64,000 nt of DNA from assembly GCA_016793465.1 (NCBI GenBank), contig JAEUJW010000033.1, forward strand, positions 45,058 to 109,057, in the 5' to 3' direction. The position numbers were made by a program, and so were the translations under genes. Below, in pieces: positions 20,534 through 28,038 of the stretch. This DNA comes from Myxococcales bacterium (GTDB lineage: Bacteria > Myxococcota > Polyangia > Nannocystales > Nannocystaceae). The notes below the pieces were generated by a model. The model searched no databases. It was not told the DNA's origin and saw nothing but the letters and a program-made list of their open reading frames with translations. Numbering within the stretch: position 1 is the stretch's first letter; each line of letters opens with the position of its first letter.

Positions 20534-21070
20534 ATGTCCCTCGCGCGCGCCCTCGACGAACTGCGGACCCAGGCCCTCGCCTACCCCGAGACCCACGAGG
20601 ACTTCCCGTGGGGCCACAGCACCGTCAAAGTCAGAACCAAGGCGTTCGTGTTCCTCTACCTCGACGCCGAGCGCACCGAGCTGACCCTGTCCGCCAAGCT
20701 CCCGCAGTCGAGCGAGGTCGCCCTGTTCCTGCCCTTCGCCAAACCCACCGGCTACGGCCTCGGCCGCAGCGGCTGGGTCACCGCCGCCTTCGGCCCCCGG
20801 GACGACGTCCCCCTCGACCTCCTCCGCGGCTGGCTCGACGAGAGCTACCGCGCCGTCGCCCCCGCCAAATTATCAAAACAGCTCGGCACCACCCCACCCA
20901 CGCCCAGCAAACGCGCCCCGCCCCTCCCCGCCGCCAAGCCCGAACCGAAGACCAGGGCGACCGCAACAAAGACGACGACCCCAAACTCCTCCTCCAAGCC
21001 CAAGACCTCTTCATCCTCCAAGCCCACGACCACCAAACCCTCGGCCACCAAACCCAAGACCTCCCGCTGA
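20534..21070 (+). CDS. MmcQ/YjbR-family protein with Lys/Ser/Thr-rich tail
   Basis: This is a 178-residue protein. Residues 1-110 match the MmcQ/YjbR fold ('ALAYPETHEDFPWGHSTVKV', 'TELTLSAKLP', 'GYGLGRSGWVTAAF', 'LLRGWLDESYRAVAP'), a small cytoplasmic family with a CyaY-like shape and proposed DNA binding. The last roughly 65 residues are low-complexity, rich in Lys, Pro, Ser and Thr, and strongly basic, like the tail of histone H1-like bacterial proteins. The tail may reinforce DNA binding; that is inference. An A/T-only codon cluster (about 20868) sits at the junction between domain and tail. Confidence 0.82.
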   Translation: MSLARALDELRTQALAYPETHEDFPWGHSTVKVRTKAFVFLYLDAERTELTLSAKLPQSSEVALFLPFAKPTGYGLGRSGWVTAAFGPRDDVPLDLLRGWLDESYRAVAPAKLSKQLGTTPPTPSKRAPPLPAAKPEPKTRATATKTTTPNSSSKPKTSSSSKPTTTKPSATKPKTSR

Positions 21071-21145
21071 GCCGCGTGCAGCGACCTCGCCCAGCGCGCC
21101 GCGTGCAGCGACCTCGCCCGCCTCGCCGCGCGCAGCGACCTCTCC
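21071..21145. repeat. 27-bp tandem repeat after the MmcQ/YjbR stop
   Basis: Units starting at 21071, 21098 and 21125 share 'gccgcgtgcagcgacctcgc'; the third is shorter. The sequence just before the first unit, including the stop codon (acctcccgctgagccgcg), resembles the unit, so the array looks like repeated copying of the gene's end. Confidence 0.88.
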
Positions 21146-21242
21146 TTTCCCGGCTCCCCGCCTCGCGCCAGGTTTCGTGAGCCCCGATACGATTCCTTCA
21201 ATCGCTGGACGCCCCCCCATGCCCTGCTAGCGTTCGCGCGAT

Positions 21243-22964
21243 ATGTCCCTCCTCAAAGTGCAGGTCGAGCGTCCCGGCCACGCCGTCCTCGTGCGCCGCT
21301 TCGCGAGCACGACCATCGTCGTCGGCCGCGCCACCGACTGTGACCTCGTGCTCGACGACCCCTCCGTCTCACGTCGCCACTGCCGTCTCACCCGCGGCGC
21401 CGAAGGCTGGCTCGTCGAGGACCTCGGCTCCGCCAACGGCACCCTCGTCGACGACGCCCGCGCCGACCCCGTCCTCCCGGTCTCCGCGACCGGCGCTCTC
21501 ACGGTCGGGGAATTCCGCCTCACCCTCGCCACCTTCGCCGAACCGCCTCCTCCTCCTCGCCCCGCGCGCCGCGTCCCCTCCTGGACCCTGACCGTCCTGC
21601 GCCACGGCCTCGTCCTCGCCCTCGTCGCCCTCACCGGCCTCGCCGGCTGGACCGCCGCCGCCCTCTGGGACGCCCCGCTCGACCTCCCCGCTCCGTCGCT
21701 CACCTGCCCCGCCGAAGATCCGACCCTCGCGCAGATCGACGCCGCCCTCGCCCGCGCCGCCGGCGAACCCGCCGAGGACGCCGTCACCACCATCCTCGAC
21801 GCCCTCCGCCGCTCGCACGACCTGCCCGCCGCCTGCGCCCTGCGCCCGCGCGTCGACGCCGCCCTCGCCCTCGCCCTCGACCGCCTCGATCACCAGCGCC
21901 TCGGTCGTCACGACGCCCCCGTCCGCGCCCTCGCCCCCGTCGACGACGCCCGCGTCGCCGCCCTCGACCGCGACGGCCAGCTCACCCTCTGGCACCGCCA
22001 CGACCCCGGTCGTCCGCTCACCACCCCCCCCGAATCGCCGCCCACCCTCGTCTCGCTCGCGAGCAGCCCCGGCGCCCGCTGGCTCGCCGCCGGCAGCGAC
22101 GACGGCCGCCTCTTCCTCTGGGATCTGTCCGGCCCCGACCTCGCCCCCCTCGTCCTCACCGCCCGCCACGCGCTCACGGCCCTCGCCTTCACCGACGACA
22201 ACCGGCTGTGGACGGCCGACAGCGCCGGCGCCCTCACGGTCTGGGCCCACGCCCAGGCCTGGACCGCCGCCGCCGCCGCCACCGCCTGGCCCGACGTCGA
22301 CGCCCTGCTCCCAGGGCACGACGGCCGCGTCATCGCCTTCGGCGCCGGACGAGCCGCCGTCTGGTCCGGCGATCGCCGCCCCGCCGCTCCGCTCACCACC
22401 GGCGCCCCGTTGCGCACGCTCGCCATCGCCCGCACCGCCGACGACACCGACATCATCGCCGGCGATGAGGCCGGCAAGGTCACCCGCTGGCGCCTCGCGC
22501 GGACCCTCCGCCCCGAGCCGCTCACCAGCCACGGCGGCCCCATCCGCGCCCTCGCCGCGCACGACGGCCTCGTCGCCTCGATCGGCGAGGACGACGCCCT
22601 CCGCCTCGTCGAGCTCGACCGCCGGGTCCGCCGTCACAGCGGCCCGCCGCTGGTCCTGCTCGCCGAGGTACCTGTCCCCGTGGACAGGTTGACGATCGCC
22701 GGCACCACCCTGTTCGGCACCACGCCCGAGGGCACCCTCGTCACCTGGGACCTGTCCCAGCGGACACGTCGCCTCCCCGCCGCCCTCCACGAGGCCCACC
22801 GCGGCCCGATCTCCGCCCTCGCCCGCACCCCCGCGTTCGCCGTCACCGGCGGTGACGACGGCGCCGTCCGCCTCTGGCCCACCTCCCGCGAGCCCGACGA
22901 CACCACCCCGCTGCTCACCCGCGCCTGTATCGCCCTCGGCCACCCCGCCGCCTGCACCGACTGA
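21243..22964 (+). CDS. FHA domain - transmembrane helix - WD40-like propeller protein
   Basis: This is a 573-residue protein in three parts. Residues about 5-95 form an FHA domain with the phosphothreonine-reading residues in place: 'VVGRA' (GR at 28-29), 'SRRH' (43-46) and 'NGT' (65-67). After a Pro-rich hinge there is one transmembrane helix (about 119-142). Residues about 215-570 form a WD40-like beta-propeller ('LVSLASSPGARWLAAGSDDGRLFLWDL', quoted in part, and 'GPISALARTPAFAVTGGDDGAVRLW'). FHA domains bind proteins phosphorylated by Ser/Thr kinases, so it probably links kinase signalling to a scaffold at the membrane. No kinase is adjacent. The stop codon lies inside the first unit of a 31-bp tandem repeat. 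Confidence 0.85.
   Translation: MSLLKVQVERPGHAVLVRRFASTTIVVGRATDCDLVLDDPSVSRRHCRLTRGAEGWLVEDLGSANGTLVDDARADPVLPVSATGALTVGEFRLTLATFAEPPPPPRPARRVPSWTLTVLRHGLVLALVALTGLAGWTAAALWDAPLDLPAPSLTCPAEDPTLAQIDAALARAAGEPAEDAVTTILDALRRSHDLPAACALRPRVDAALALALDRLDHQRLGRHDAPVRALAPVDDARVAALDRDGQLTLWHRHDPGRPLTTPPESPPTLVSLASSPGARWLAAGSDDGRLFLWDLSGPDLAPLVLTARHALTALAFTDDNRLWTADSAGALTVWAHAQAWTAAAAATAWPDVDALLPGHDGRVIAFGAGRAAVWSGDRRPAAPLTTGAPLRTLAIARTADDTDIIAGDEAGKVTRWRLARTLRPEPLTSHGGPIRALAAHDGLVASIGEDDALRLVELDRRVRRHSGPPLVLLAEVPVPVDRLTIAGTTLFGTTPEGTLVTWDLSQRTRRLPAALHEAHRGPISALARTPAFAVTGGDDGAVRLWPTSREPDDTTPLLTRACIALGHPAACTD
22670..22689. repeat. Small palindrome inside the FHA-WD40 gene
   Basis: acctgtcc and ggacaggt are perfect 8-bp arms around ccgt. 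A degenerate second copy is at 22750-22769. Related palindromes occur at 8808, 9539, 10714, 32224 and 45259. Confidence 0.7.
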
Positions 22965-23065
22965 CCGCACGCGCCCACGTCCCTGCACCGACTGACCGCA
23001 CGCGCCCACACCCTGCACAGACTGACCGCACGCGCCCACGCCCCTGCACCGACCGACCGCCCCTC
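22951..23065. repeat. 31-bp tandem repeat, four copies, spanning the FHA-WD40 stop codon
   Basis: Units begin at 22951, 22982, 23012 and 23043 and share 'cctgcaccgactgaccgcac'; the third has cacag and the fourth has diverged. The gene's TGA (22962-22964) is in the first unit and is copied in the next two. There are no unique spacers between units, so this is not a CRISPR array. Confidence 0.93.
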
Positions 23066-23091
23066 CGCGCAGCGTCCATCACCCGCCCCGC

Positions 23092-23145
23092 CTCACACCC
23101 GCTGCAGCACGAACCCGCCCGCTTCACACCCGCTGCAGCACGAAC
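23092..23145. repeat. 31-bp-spaced direct duplication spanning the UbiA-type gene's stop
   Basis: 'tcacacccgctgcagcacga' occurs at 23093 and again 31 bp later at 23124. The second copy contains the end and stop codon of the minus-strand gene; the first is an extra copy downstream of it. Confidence 0.9.
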
Positions 23146-23942
23146 ACCGCCACCCCGCACCCCAGCGCCCACCAGCGATGCCACCGCCGCGCCCGCCCCG
23201 GCGAGACGCCCATAATTAAACATCCGACCGCCGTCGCGCCCAGCACGCCCGCGACGCCCGCGACCTGCGCCCCGCTCGTCACCGCCAGCCCCGCCGCCGC
23301 CACACCCAGCCCCCCGAGTCCCGCCACCACCCGCGTCGTACCGCCGCTGCCGAGCCATCGCGCCGTCGTCCACGACCCGGCCGCCGCGTCCTCCTCGACG
23401 TCGGCCCGTTCGTGCAGCAGCTGGTTCTGCGCCAGCAACGCCGCGAACAGCCCCAGCTCGGCCACGCACGCCGCCGGCAGCTCCCCGCCCGGGTGCAGCA
23501 GCACCAGCAGCGGCACGAAGATCAGCGTGTTGCCGACGAGCCCCAGTACCGGCGCCCGCTTGCCCCACGCGCTCGCGCTGTACACCAGCCCCGCCATCAT
23601 CGACACCGCCGCGCCGAGCAGCGCCCACGCTCCCAGCCACCCCGCCACCGTCAACCCCACGCTCGCCAGCCCGAAGATCCGCCGCACCGTCGCCCGCGTC
23701 AGCTCCGGCGCCGCGACCAGCGGGTTCTTGTCCGCCGAGCGATCGGTGGACCGCTCGCACACCGCGTTGATGCCGTAGGCCACGGCGAGGCAGCACCCCG
23801 CCACCAGCACCCCGGCCGTCACCCGCACCGCCTCGATCCCGACGCCGCCCGCGACCTGCCCGCGCCCCAGCGACGCCAGCGGCAGCCCGAGGAAGTGCCA
23901 CCACTGACCCGCCCGCACGGCCGACCACGGGTGAGCGCCCAT
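23124..23942 (-). CDS. UbiA-superfamily prenyltransferase
   Basis: This is a 272-residue integral membrane protein with about eight hydrophobic helices. The first Asp-rich-type motif is 'NAVCERSTDRSADKNPL' (about residues 60-76) and the second is 'NQLLHERADVEEDAAAG' (about 170-186). These match the two Mg2+-prenyl-diphosphate sites of UbiA-family enzymes, which transfer an isoprenoid chain to an aromatic or other acceptor in the membrane. The acceptor is unknown: menaquinone, heme O, chlorophyll-like and decaprenyl-phosphoribose enzymes all share the fold. It faces the FHA-WD40 gene tail to tail and is divergent from the next gene. Confidence 0.8.
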   Translation of the reverse strand: MGAHPWSAVRAGQWWHFLGLPLASLGRGQVAGGVGIEAVRVTAGVLVAGCCLAVAYGINAVCERSTDRSADKNPLVAAPELTRATVRRIFGLASVGLTVAGWLGAWALLGAAVSMMAGLVYSASAWGKRAPVLGLVGNTLIFVPLLVLLHPGGELPAACVAELGLFAALLAQNQLLHERADVEEDAAAGSWTTARWLGSGGTTRVVAGLGGLGVAAAGLAVTSGAQVAGVAGVLGATAVGCLIMGVSPGRARRWHRWWALGCGVAVFVLQRV

Positions 23943-23990
23943 TCGTGGATCCTACAACAATCCCCGACACCCGGACGCGGCGCCCACAAC

Positions 23991-23996
23991 TATACT
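23991..23996 (+). promoter_or_regulatory. -10-like hexamer TATACT next to a GTG start
   Basis: TATACT ends 6 bp before the GTG at 24003. No good -35 hexamer is seen at 16-18 bp. The spacing would place the transcript start on or next to the start codon. Confidence 0.4.
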
Positions 23997-24002
23997 CCCC
24001 GC

Positions 24003-25904
24003 GTGCACGCCCCTTCGACGTGGACGCGGCTCTGGCTCCCGCTCGTCGCCCTCGTCTACCTCGTCCTCGCCTGGCCCGGCGCCGACCAGCGTGGCGTCAT
24101 CGCCGAGGAGGTCACCCCCTACCTCCCGCGCCACCCGCTCGTCCTCACCGCCACCGCCGACGGCGTCACCCCGCTCCCACCCCACGCACCACACACCACC
24201 TCATCCTCCTACCGAGCCTCTTCGTCACCCGCCGCCCCCACCTCATCCTCTCCGTCACCCGCCTCATCCTCCGACCGAGCCTCTCCGTCCCCCGCCGCCC
24301 CCACCTCATCCTCCGACTCTCCGTCACCCGCCGCCCCCTCCGCCTCTCCGACACTGGCAGCGCCCGCCTCATCCTCCGCCTCTCCGACACCCTCGAACTC
24401 CTCCGACGCTGCCCCTCCGACACTCGCCGCCCCCTCCTCACTCTCCACTGCGAACCCTCCCGTCGAGCCCGGCTGGGTGCGCACCGCCCAGTGGCCGAAC
24501 CTCGCCTGGCAAGGCGAGCACCGCACCTGGCCGCTATTGATCCGCGGCTACCAGAGCGCCCTCGGCACCTACGTGGGCATCGCCCTCGGCCCGCCGCTCG
24601 GAGGCGGCATCGCCGGTGTCCGTCGCTCCTCCGTCCTGCTCGGCCTCGGCCTCCTCCTGCTCCTCGCCGCCCTCGCGCGCCGCATCGACCTCGAGCGCCC
24701 CGCGACCGCCTTCGCCGCCCTGCTGTGCGCCCTCTCGCCGGGCCTCCTGTTCTTCTCGCGCACCGGCTACGGCTTCGAACTCGCCAGCCGCGTGGCCATG
24801 CTGCTCGCGCTCGTCTGCGCCGCCCCGCGAGCTCGCGTCACCAGCCGCCGCGCCCTCCTGCTCGCCGCCTGCATCACCCTGGCGATCCTCTCGCGCGCCA
24901 CGATCGCCGCCACCCTCCTGCCCGCGCTCGCCGTCCTGCTCCTCGATCCGCAGCGCCGCCCCGCTCGTCCCGCCCTCATCATCGTCGGCCTCGGCTTCGT
25001 CGCGCCGGTCGCCCTGCTCCTGACGATCAGCGCCGCGCTCGGCATGGCCCCCGGCACCGACCCGACCGCCAAGCTCGCCCTCGATCCGCTCGCCGCGCGC
25101 ACCCTGCTCGCCCCCGCCACGCTCCTCGCCCAGCTCGCCTGGGTCGTCGACGGACGCACCATCCTCGGCCCCCTCCTGCGCAGCGGCGCCGTCGGCCTCC
25201 CGCTCGTCGCCGCCCTCCCCGGTCTGCTCGTGCTCCTGCTCGCCGCCCGTCGCTGGTGGCACGCCCGCGCCGGCGACGGCGAGTGCATGTTCCTCGCCGC
25301 CGCCCTCGGCAACGCCCTGTTCGGCGCCTGGCTGTACGGCGACCCCCAGCAGTTCCAGCTCGGCATGGCCCTCGAGCCCCTCTTCATCCTCGCCCTCGTC
25401 GGCCAGCTCTCCGCCCTCACGCCCCGCCTCCGCCTCGCGACCTGCGCCCTCGTGCTCGCCCTGCGCAGCTGGCAGCTCGCCGACCTCCTCCACGCCGAGC
25501 GCCACACCGACAACCCCATGCTCGGCGGCGCCGCCCAGCGCGACCTCGTCGCCGCGCTCCCCCGCGACGCGCGCCTCGTCACCACCGCCTACAACCACGT
25601 CGGCATGCCCGAGACCTGGTCGAAGGGACAGCTCCGGCCGACCCACGCCTGGCGAGCCCTCCGCCGCACCAGCGACCCCTCGGAGATCTCCCGCACCTGG
25701 TCCGCCATCCTCCGCACCTACGACCCGCGCTACATCCTCCTCAGCGTCGGCCCCAACCTGTTCGAGGGCCCCTACACCGACCATCGAGCCGTGCGCACCG
25801 GCCTCGACGCCGCCCTCGACGCCCTCCACCGCCGTCCCCTCCGCACCACCAACTTCGCCTGCGAGTCCGGCGACCCCTGCCTCGAGCTCATCGAGCTCGA
25901 GTGA
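24003..25904 (+). CDS. Membrane glycosyltransferase-like protein with Ser/Pro/Ala-rich insert
   Basis: This 633-residue polytopic protein probably belongs to the GT-C/PMT type (dolichyl- or polyprenyl-phosphate-sugar transferases). After a first helix ('WLPLVALVYLVLAWPG'), the first outer loop carries an acidic pair ('GVIAEEVTPYLPRHP'). The loop is then interrupted by about 100 residues of almost pure Ser/Pro/Ala/Thr (about 58-157) and resumes with 'WVRTAQWPNLAWQGEHRTWPLLIRGYQSALGTY'-like sequence (given in part). About nine more helices and a soluble tail follow. The GTG start is the only one placing the first helix correctly. The insert comes from repeated cctcatcctcc-type DNA. Confidence 0.68.
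   Translation: MHAPSTWTRLWLPLVALVYLVLAWPGADQRGVIAEEVTPYLPRHPLVLTATADGVTPLPPHAPHTTSSSYRASSSPAAPTSSSPSPASSSDRASPSPAAPTSSSDSPSPAAPSASPTLAAPASSSASPTPSNSSDAAPPTLAAPSSLSTANPPVEPGWVRTAQWPNLAWQGEHRTWPLLIRGYQSALGTYVGIALGPPLGGGIAGVRRSSVLLGLGLLLLLAALARRIDLERPATAFAALLCALSPGLLFFSRTGYGFELASRVAMLLALVCAAPRARVTSRRALLLAACITLAILSRATIAATLLPALAVLLLDPQRRPARPALIIVGLGFVAPVALLLTISAALGMAPGTDPTAKLALDPLAARTLLAPATLLAQLAWVVDGRTILGPLLRSGAVGLPLVAALPGLLVLLLAARRWWHARAGDGECMFLAAALGNALFGAWLYGDPQQFQLGMALEPLFILALVGQLSALTPRLRLATCALVLALRSWQLADLLHAERHTDNPMLGGAAQRDLVAALPRDARLVTTAYNHVGMPETWSKGQLRPTHAWRALRRTSDPSEISRTWSAILRTYDPRYILLSVGPNLFEGPYTDHRAVRTGLDAALDALHRRPLRTTNFACESGDPCLELIELE
24170..24465. repeat. Degenerate low-complexity repeat tract inside the glycosyltransferase gene
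   Basis: About 300 bp of C/T-rich sequence built from recurring 'cgccgcccccacctcatcct' and 'ctctccgtcacccgcc' blocks. All six frames are open through most of it, as expected for a simple repeat. It encodes the Ser/Pro/Ala insert of the surrounding protein. Confidence 0.88.
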
Positions 25905-25932
25905 GCCATTCGCACCGCACATCCACGGCTCG

Positions 25933-26150
25933 CATCACCGCATCCAAGCCACCAGCCCTCGCCCCAGCGCAGCCACGGACAGAACTTCGGTGCGCCGCGC
26001 CACACCAGCGGGCAGCCGAAGGTTCCGCTGTTCGCCTGCACCTCCACCGCACACCATCACCGCATCCGATCCGCGAGCCTCGCTAAGCCACGGACAGAAC
26101 TCTGGTTCTCCGCGCCCCCGCGCAGCCGAAGGGCCCACCAATCAATTTAA
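25933..26150. repeat. Imperfect tandem duplication of about 115-122 bp in a spacer
   Basis: 'catcaccgcatcc' occurs at 25933 and 26055, 'agccacggacagaact' at 25971 and 26086, and a 'gcgcagccgaagg'-like block also recurs. The whole spacer between two convergent genes is thus a diverged duplication. No gene was seen in it. An A/T-rich 'caatttaataagctt' stretch ends it at the glycosyltransferase stop. Confidence 0.82.
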
Positions 26151-26156
26151 TAAGCT

Positions 26157-27230
26157 TCACCCGCAGCGCAGCCGCAGCCCGCACGCCAGCGCCTCGGCCA
26201 GCAGCGTCGGCGACCCCGGCCGCACCAGCGCGCTGCCCGGCTGCGCGCTCGTCATCATCTCGGGGATCCCCCCGACAGCAGTGGCGACCACCGGCAGCCC
26301 GTACTGCTGCGCCTCCGCGATCACCAGCGGCGCCCCCTCGCCGAACCCCCGCGTCTCTCGCGAGGGCACGCACAGCAGCGCCGACCGCCGGTACAGCGCG
26401 TCCCGCTGCGGCGCCTCGACGAACCCGTGGAACTGCGCGTTCAGCTCGAGCCGGCCCGCCAGCGCCTGCAGCCGCCGCCGCTCGGGTCCGTCGCCGGCGA
26501 TGTCGACCCGCGGACGTCCCGGCACCAGCGCCGCGGCCTGCAGCAGATCGTCGACCCCCTTCTGCGCGATCAGCCGCCCGAGGAACAGGATCGCCGCCTC
26601 CGGACGCTGCTCGACCTGCACCTGTCCCGGGAGACCGCCCGCCATCGTCTCGACCGTCAGCCCCGCCTCGCGCCCGACCACCGCCGCCAGCCGCCCCAGC
26701 TTCTCGCGCGACGGCAGATGAACCCGCCGCGCCGACAGCAGCGCCTGCAGCACCCGCGTCCGCATCATCGCCGGCAGCCGCAGCGTCAGGTCGACGTCGG
26801 TCCCGTGCCCGTACACCTCGCACGCCACCCCGGCCGCCCTCGCCAGCTCCGCCGCCACCAGCCCGCACGGCAGGAACATGTGCGCCACCACCACGTCCGG
26901 ACGAAACGCCTTCAGCTCCGCCAGCGTCGCTCGCCGCAGCGCCGCCATGAACGGCAGCACCAGCGCCGCCCGCCACGGCCGATCGCGGATGTTCTCCAGT
27001 ATCCCGAACTGCCCCGTCAGCGACGACCACCCCCGCGGCGCATACTTGAATCTCACCACCTCGCACGCCGACTCGATCCCCCCGCGCACCCACGCCGTCT
27101 CCGGCACCAGGAACCGCACCCGAGCTCCCGCGGCCGCCCGCGCCTCCCAGTGCCGCAAGATGAATTGCCCGCGCGGGTCCCCCGCGTACTGGGGGAACGT
27201 CGAGCTCAGCACCAGCACCCGCTCGCTCAC
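26157..27230 (-). CDS. Glycosyltransferase, GT4 family
   Basis: This is a 357-residue cytoplasmic GT-B fold enzyme. The N-terminus 'VLVLSSTFPQYAGDPRGQFI' is the usual nucleotide-free half of GT4 enzymes. 'VYGHGTDVDLTL' follows, then the C-terminal donor half with 'ILFLGRLIAQKGVDDLL', 'IAGDGPERRRLQAL' and the E-x7-E type motif in 'EGAPLVIAEAQQYGLPVVAT'. It transfers a sugar from an activated donor to a growing lipid- or polymer-linked acceptor. It is the last gene of a minus-strand polysaccharide operon. The start is the GTG at 27230, and its first 20 or so codons are duplicated just upstream. Confidence 0.88.
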   Translation of the reverse strand: MSERVLVLSSTFPQYAGDPRGQFILRHWEARAAAGARVRFLVPETAWVRGGIESACEVVRFKYAPRGWSSLTGQFGILENIRDRPWRAALVLPFMAALRRATLAELKAFRPDVVVAHMFLPCGLVAAELARAAGVACEVYGHGTDVDLTLRLPAMMRTRVLQALLSARRVHLPSREKLGRLAAVVGREAGLTVETMAGGLPGQVQVEQRPEAAILFLGRLIAQKGVDDLLQAAALVPGRPRVDIAGDGPERRRLQALAGRLELNAQFHGFVEAPQRDALYRRSALLCVPSRETRGFGEGAPLVIAEAQQYGLPVVATAVGGIPEMMTSAQPGSALVRPGSPTLLAEALACGLRLRCG

Positions 27231-27350
27231 CGCAGGCGCTCCGGCACGAACACGATAAATCGCCCGCGCGGGTCCCCCGCGTGCTGCGGGAACGTCGAGC
27301 TCAGCACCAGCGCCCGCTCGCTCACGGCAGGCGCTCCAGCACGAACACGA
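27155..27350. repeat. 95-bp tandem duplication across a gene junction
   Basis: The two copies are offset by exactly 95 bp: 'cccgcgcgggtcc' at 27168 and 27263, and 'gcaggcgct' at 27232 and 27327. They differ at only a handful of positions in their central part. The unit covers the end of the methyltransferase gene plus the first codons of the glycosyltransferase. Confidence 0.95.
27227..27325 (-). pseudogene. 32-codon remnant of the glycosyltransferase start, made by duplication
   Basis: A GTG at 27325 opens a frame whose first 21 residues copy the start of the downstream glycosyltransferase (MSERALVLSSTFPQHAGDP versus MSERVLVLSSTFPQYAGDP). It then runs into a copy of the methyltransferase end (FVPERLR versus FVLERLP) and stops at 27227. 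Its TGA overlaps the GTG of the intact glycosyltransferase (GTGA). It could still be translated and help couple translation, but it is too short for enzyme activity. Confidence 0.85.
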
Positions 27351-28038
27351 AGAACCCCGCCAGCCCTGCCAGCGGCGAGTCCATCAGCGCCCACTCGATC
27401 TTCTCGTGCAGCGGCCCGACCAGCGGCAGCCGGCAGACCGCCGGGTGCAGCGTCGTGATGCGGATCCCCGCGGTCGCGACCACACGTGTCTTTTCGGGCA
27501 GGTGCTCGGTCGCCTCCGCCGGCGACCAGAAGCGCGTCGAGATCGCGTCCTCCGCGAAGTCCTTCGACGTCCGCCGCGCCCCCCACAGCCGTTTGATCAG
27601 GAAGCGCAGCGAGTTGCGGTTGTACACGTCGATGATGATGCGCCCGCCCGGACGCGTCACCCGCACCATCTCGCGCATGCACGCGTCCCAGTCGGGGATG
27701 TGCGCCAGCACCTTGAACGAGTAGCAGACATCGAAGCTCGCCTCGGCGAACGGCAGGTCGGTCGCGCTGCCCTCCACCACCTCGAGCCCGCGCCCGCGCG
27801 CCGCCTGCAGCATGCCCGGCGACAGGTCGACCCCCACCGCCGACCTCGCCGTCGCCGCCACGCGCTGCAAAATTAACCCCGTCCCGCAGCCGACCTCGAG
27901 CACGTCCTTGTCCGCCGCGTAGCGCCCGACGATCGCTGCCGCCTGGTCGTCGATCAGCTTGTGGTACCCGCGGTCGCGACCGCGGTCGTAGCTGGTCGAG
28001 AACGCGTCGTAATACTCCCGGTTATCGCTCGCTTGCAC
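27322..28038 (-). CDS. Class I SAM-dependent methyltransferase
   Basis: This is a 238-residue methyltransferase with SAM motif I 'VLEVGCGTGLIL' (about 46-57), an acidic end of strand 2 in 'VGVDLSPGML', 'GSATDLPFAEASFDVCYSF' (motif II/post-I region), and 'VTRPGGRIIIDVYNRNS' (motif III). The type is Methyltransf_11/UbiE-like and the substrate is not evident; the position between two sugar transferases suggests methylation of a polysaccharide or its lipid carrier. The GTG start at 28038 overlaps the end of the upstream glycosyltransferase by 17 bp, so translation is probably coupled. Confidence 0.87.
   Translation of the reverse strand: MQASDNREYYDAFSTSYDRGRDRGYHKLIDDQAAAIVGRYAADKDVLEVGCGTGLILQRVAATARSAVGVDLSPGMLQAARGRGLEVVEGSATDLPFAEASFDVCYSFKVLAHIPDWDACMREMVRVTRPGGRIIIDVYNRNSLRFLIKRLWGARRTSKDFAEDAISTRFWSPAEATEHLPEKTRVVATAGIRITTLHPAVCRLPLVGPLHEKIEWALMDSPLAGLAGFFVFVLERLP

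Noticed and set aside
22951..23065. CRISPR-like array
   Set aside because: Units are contiguous tandem copies with no unique spacers, and there are no cas genes.
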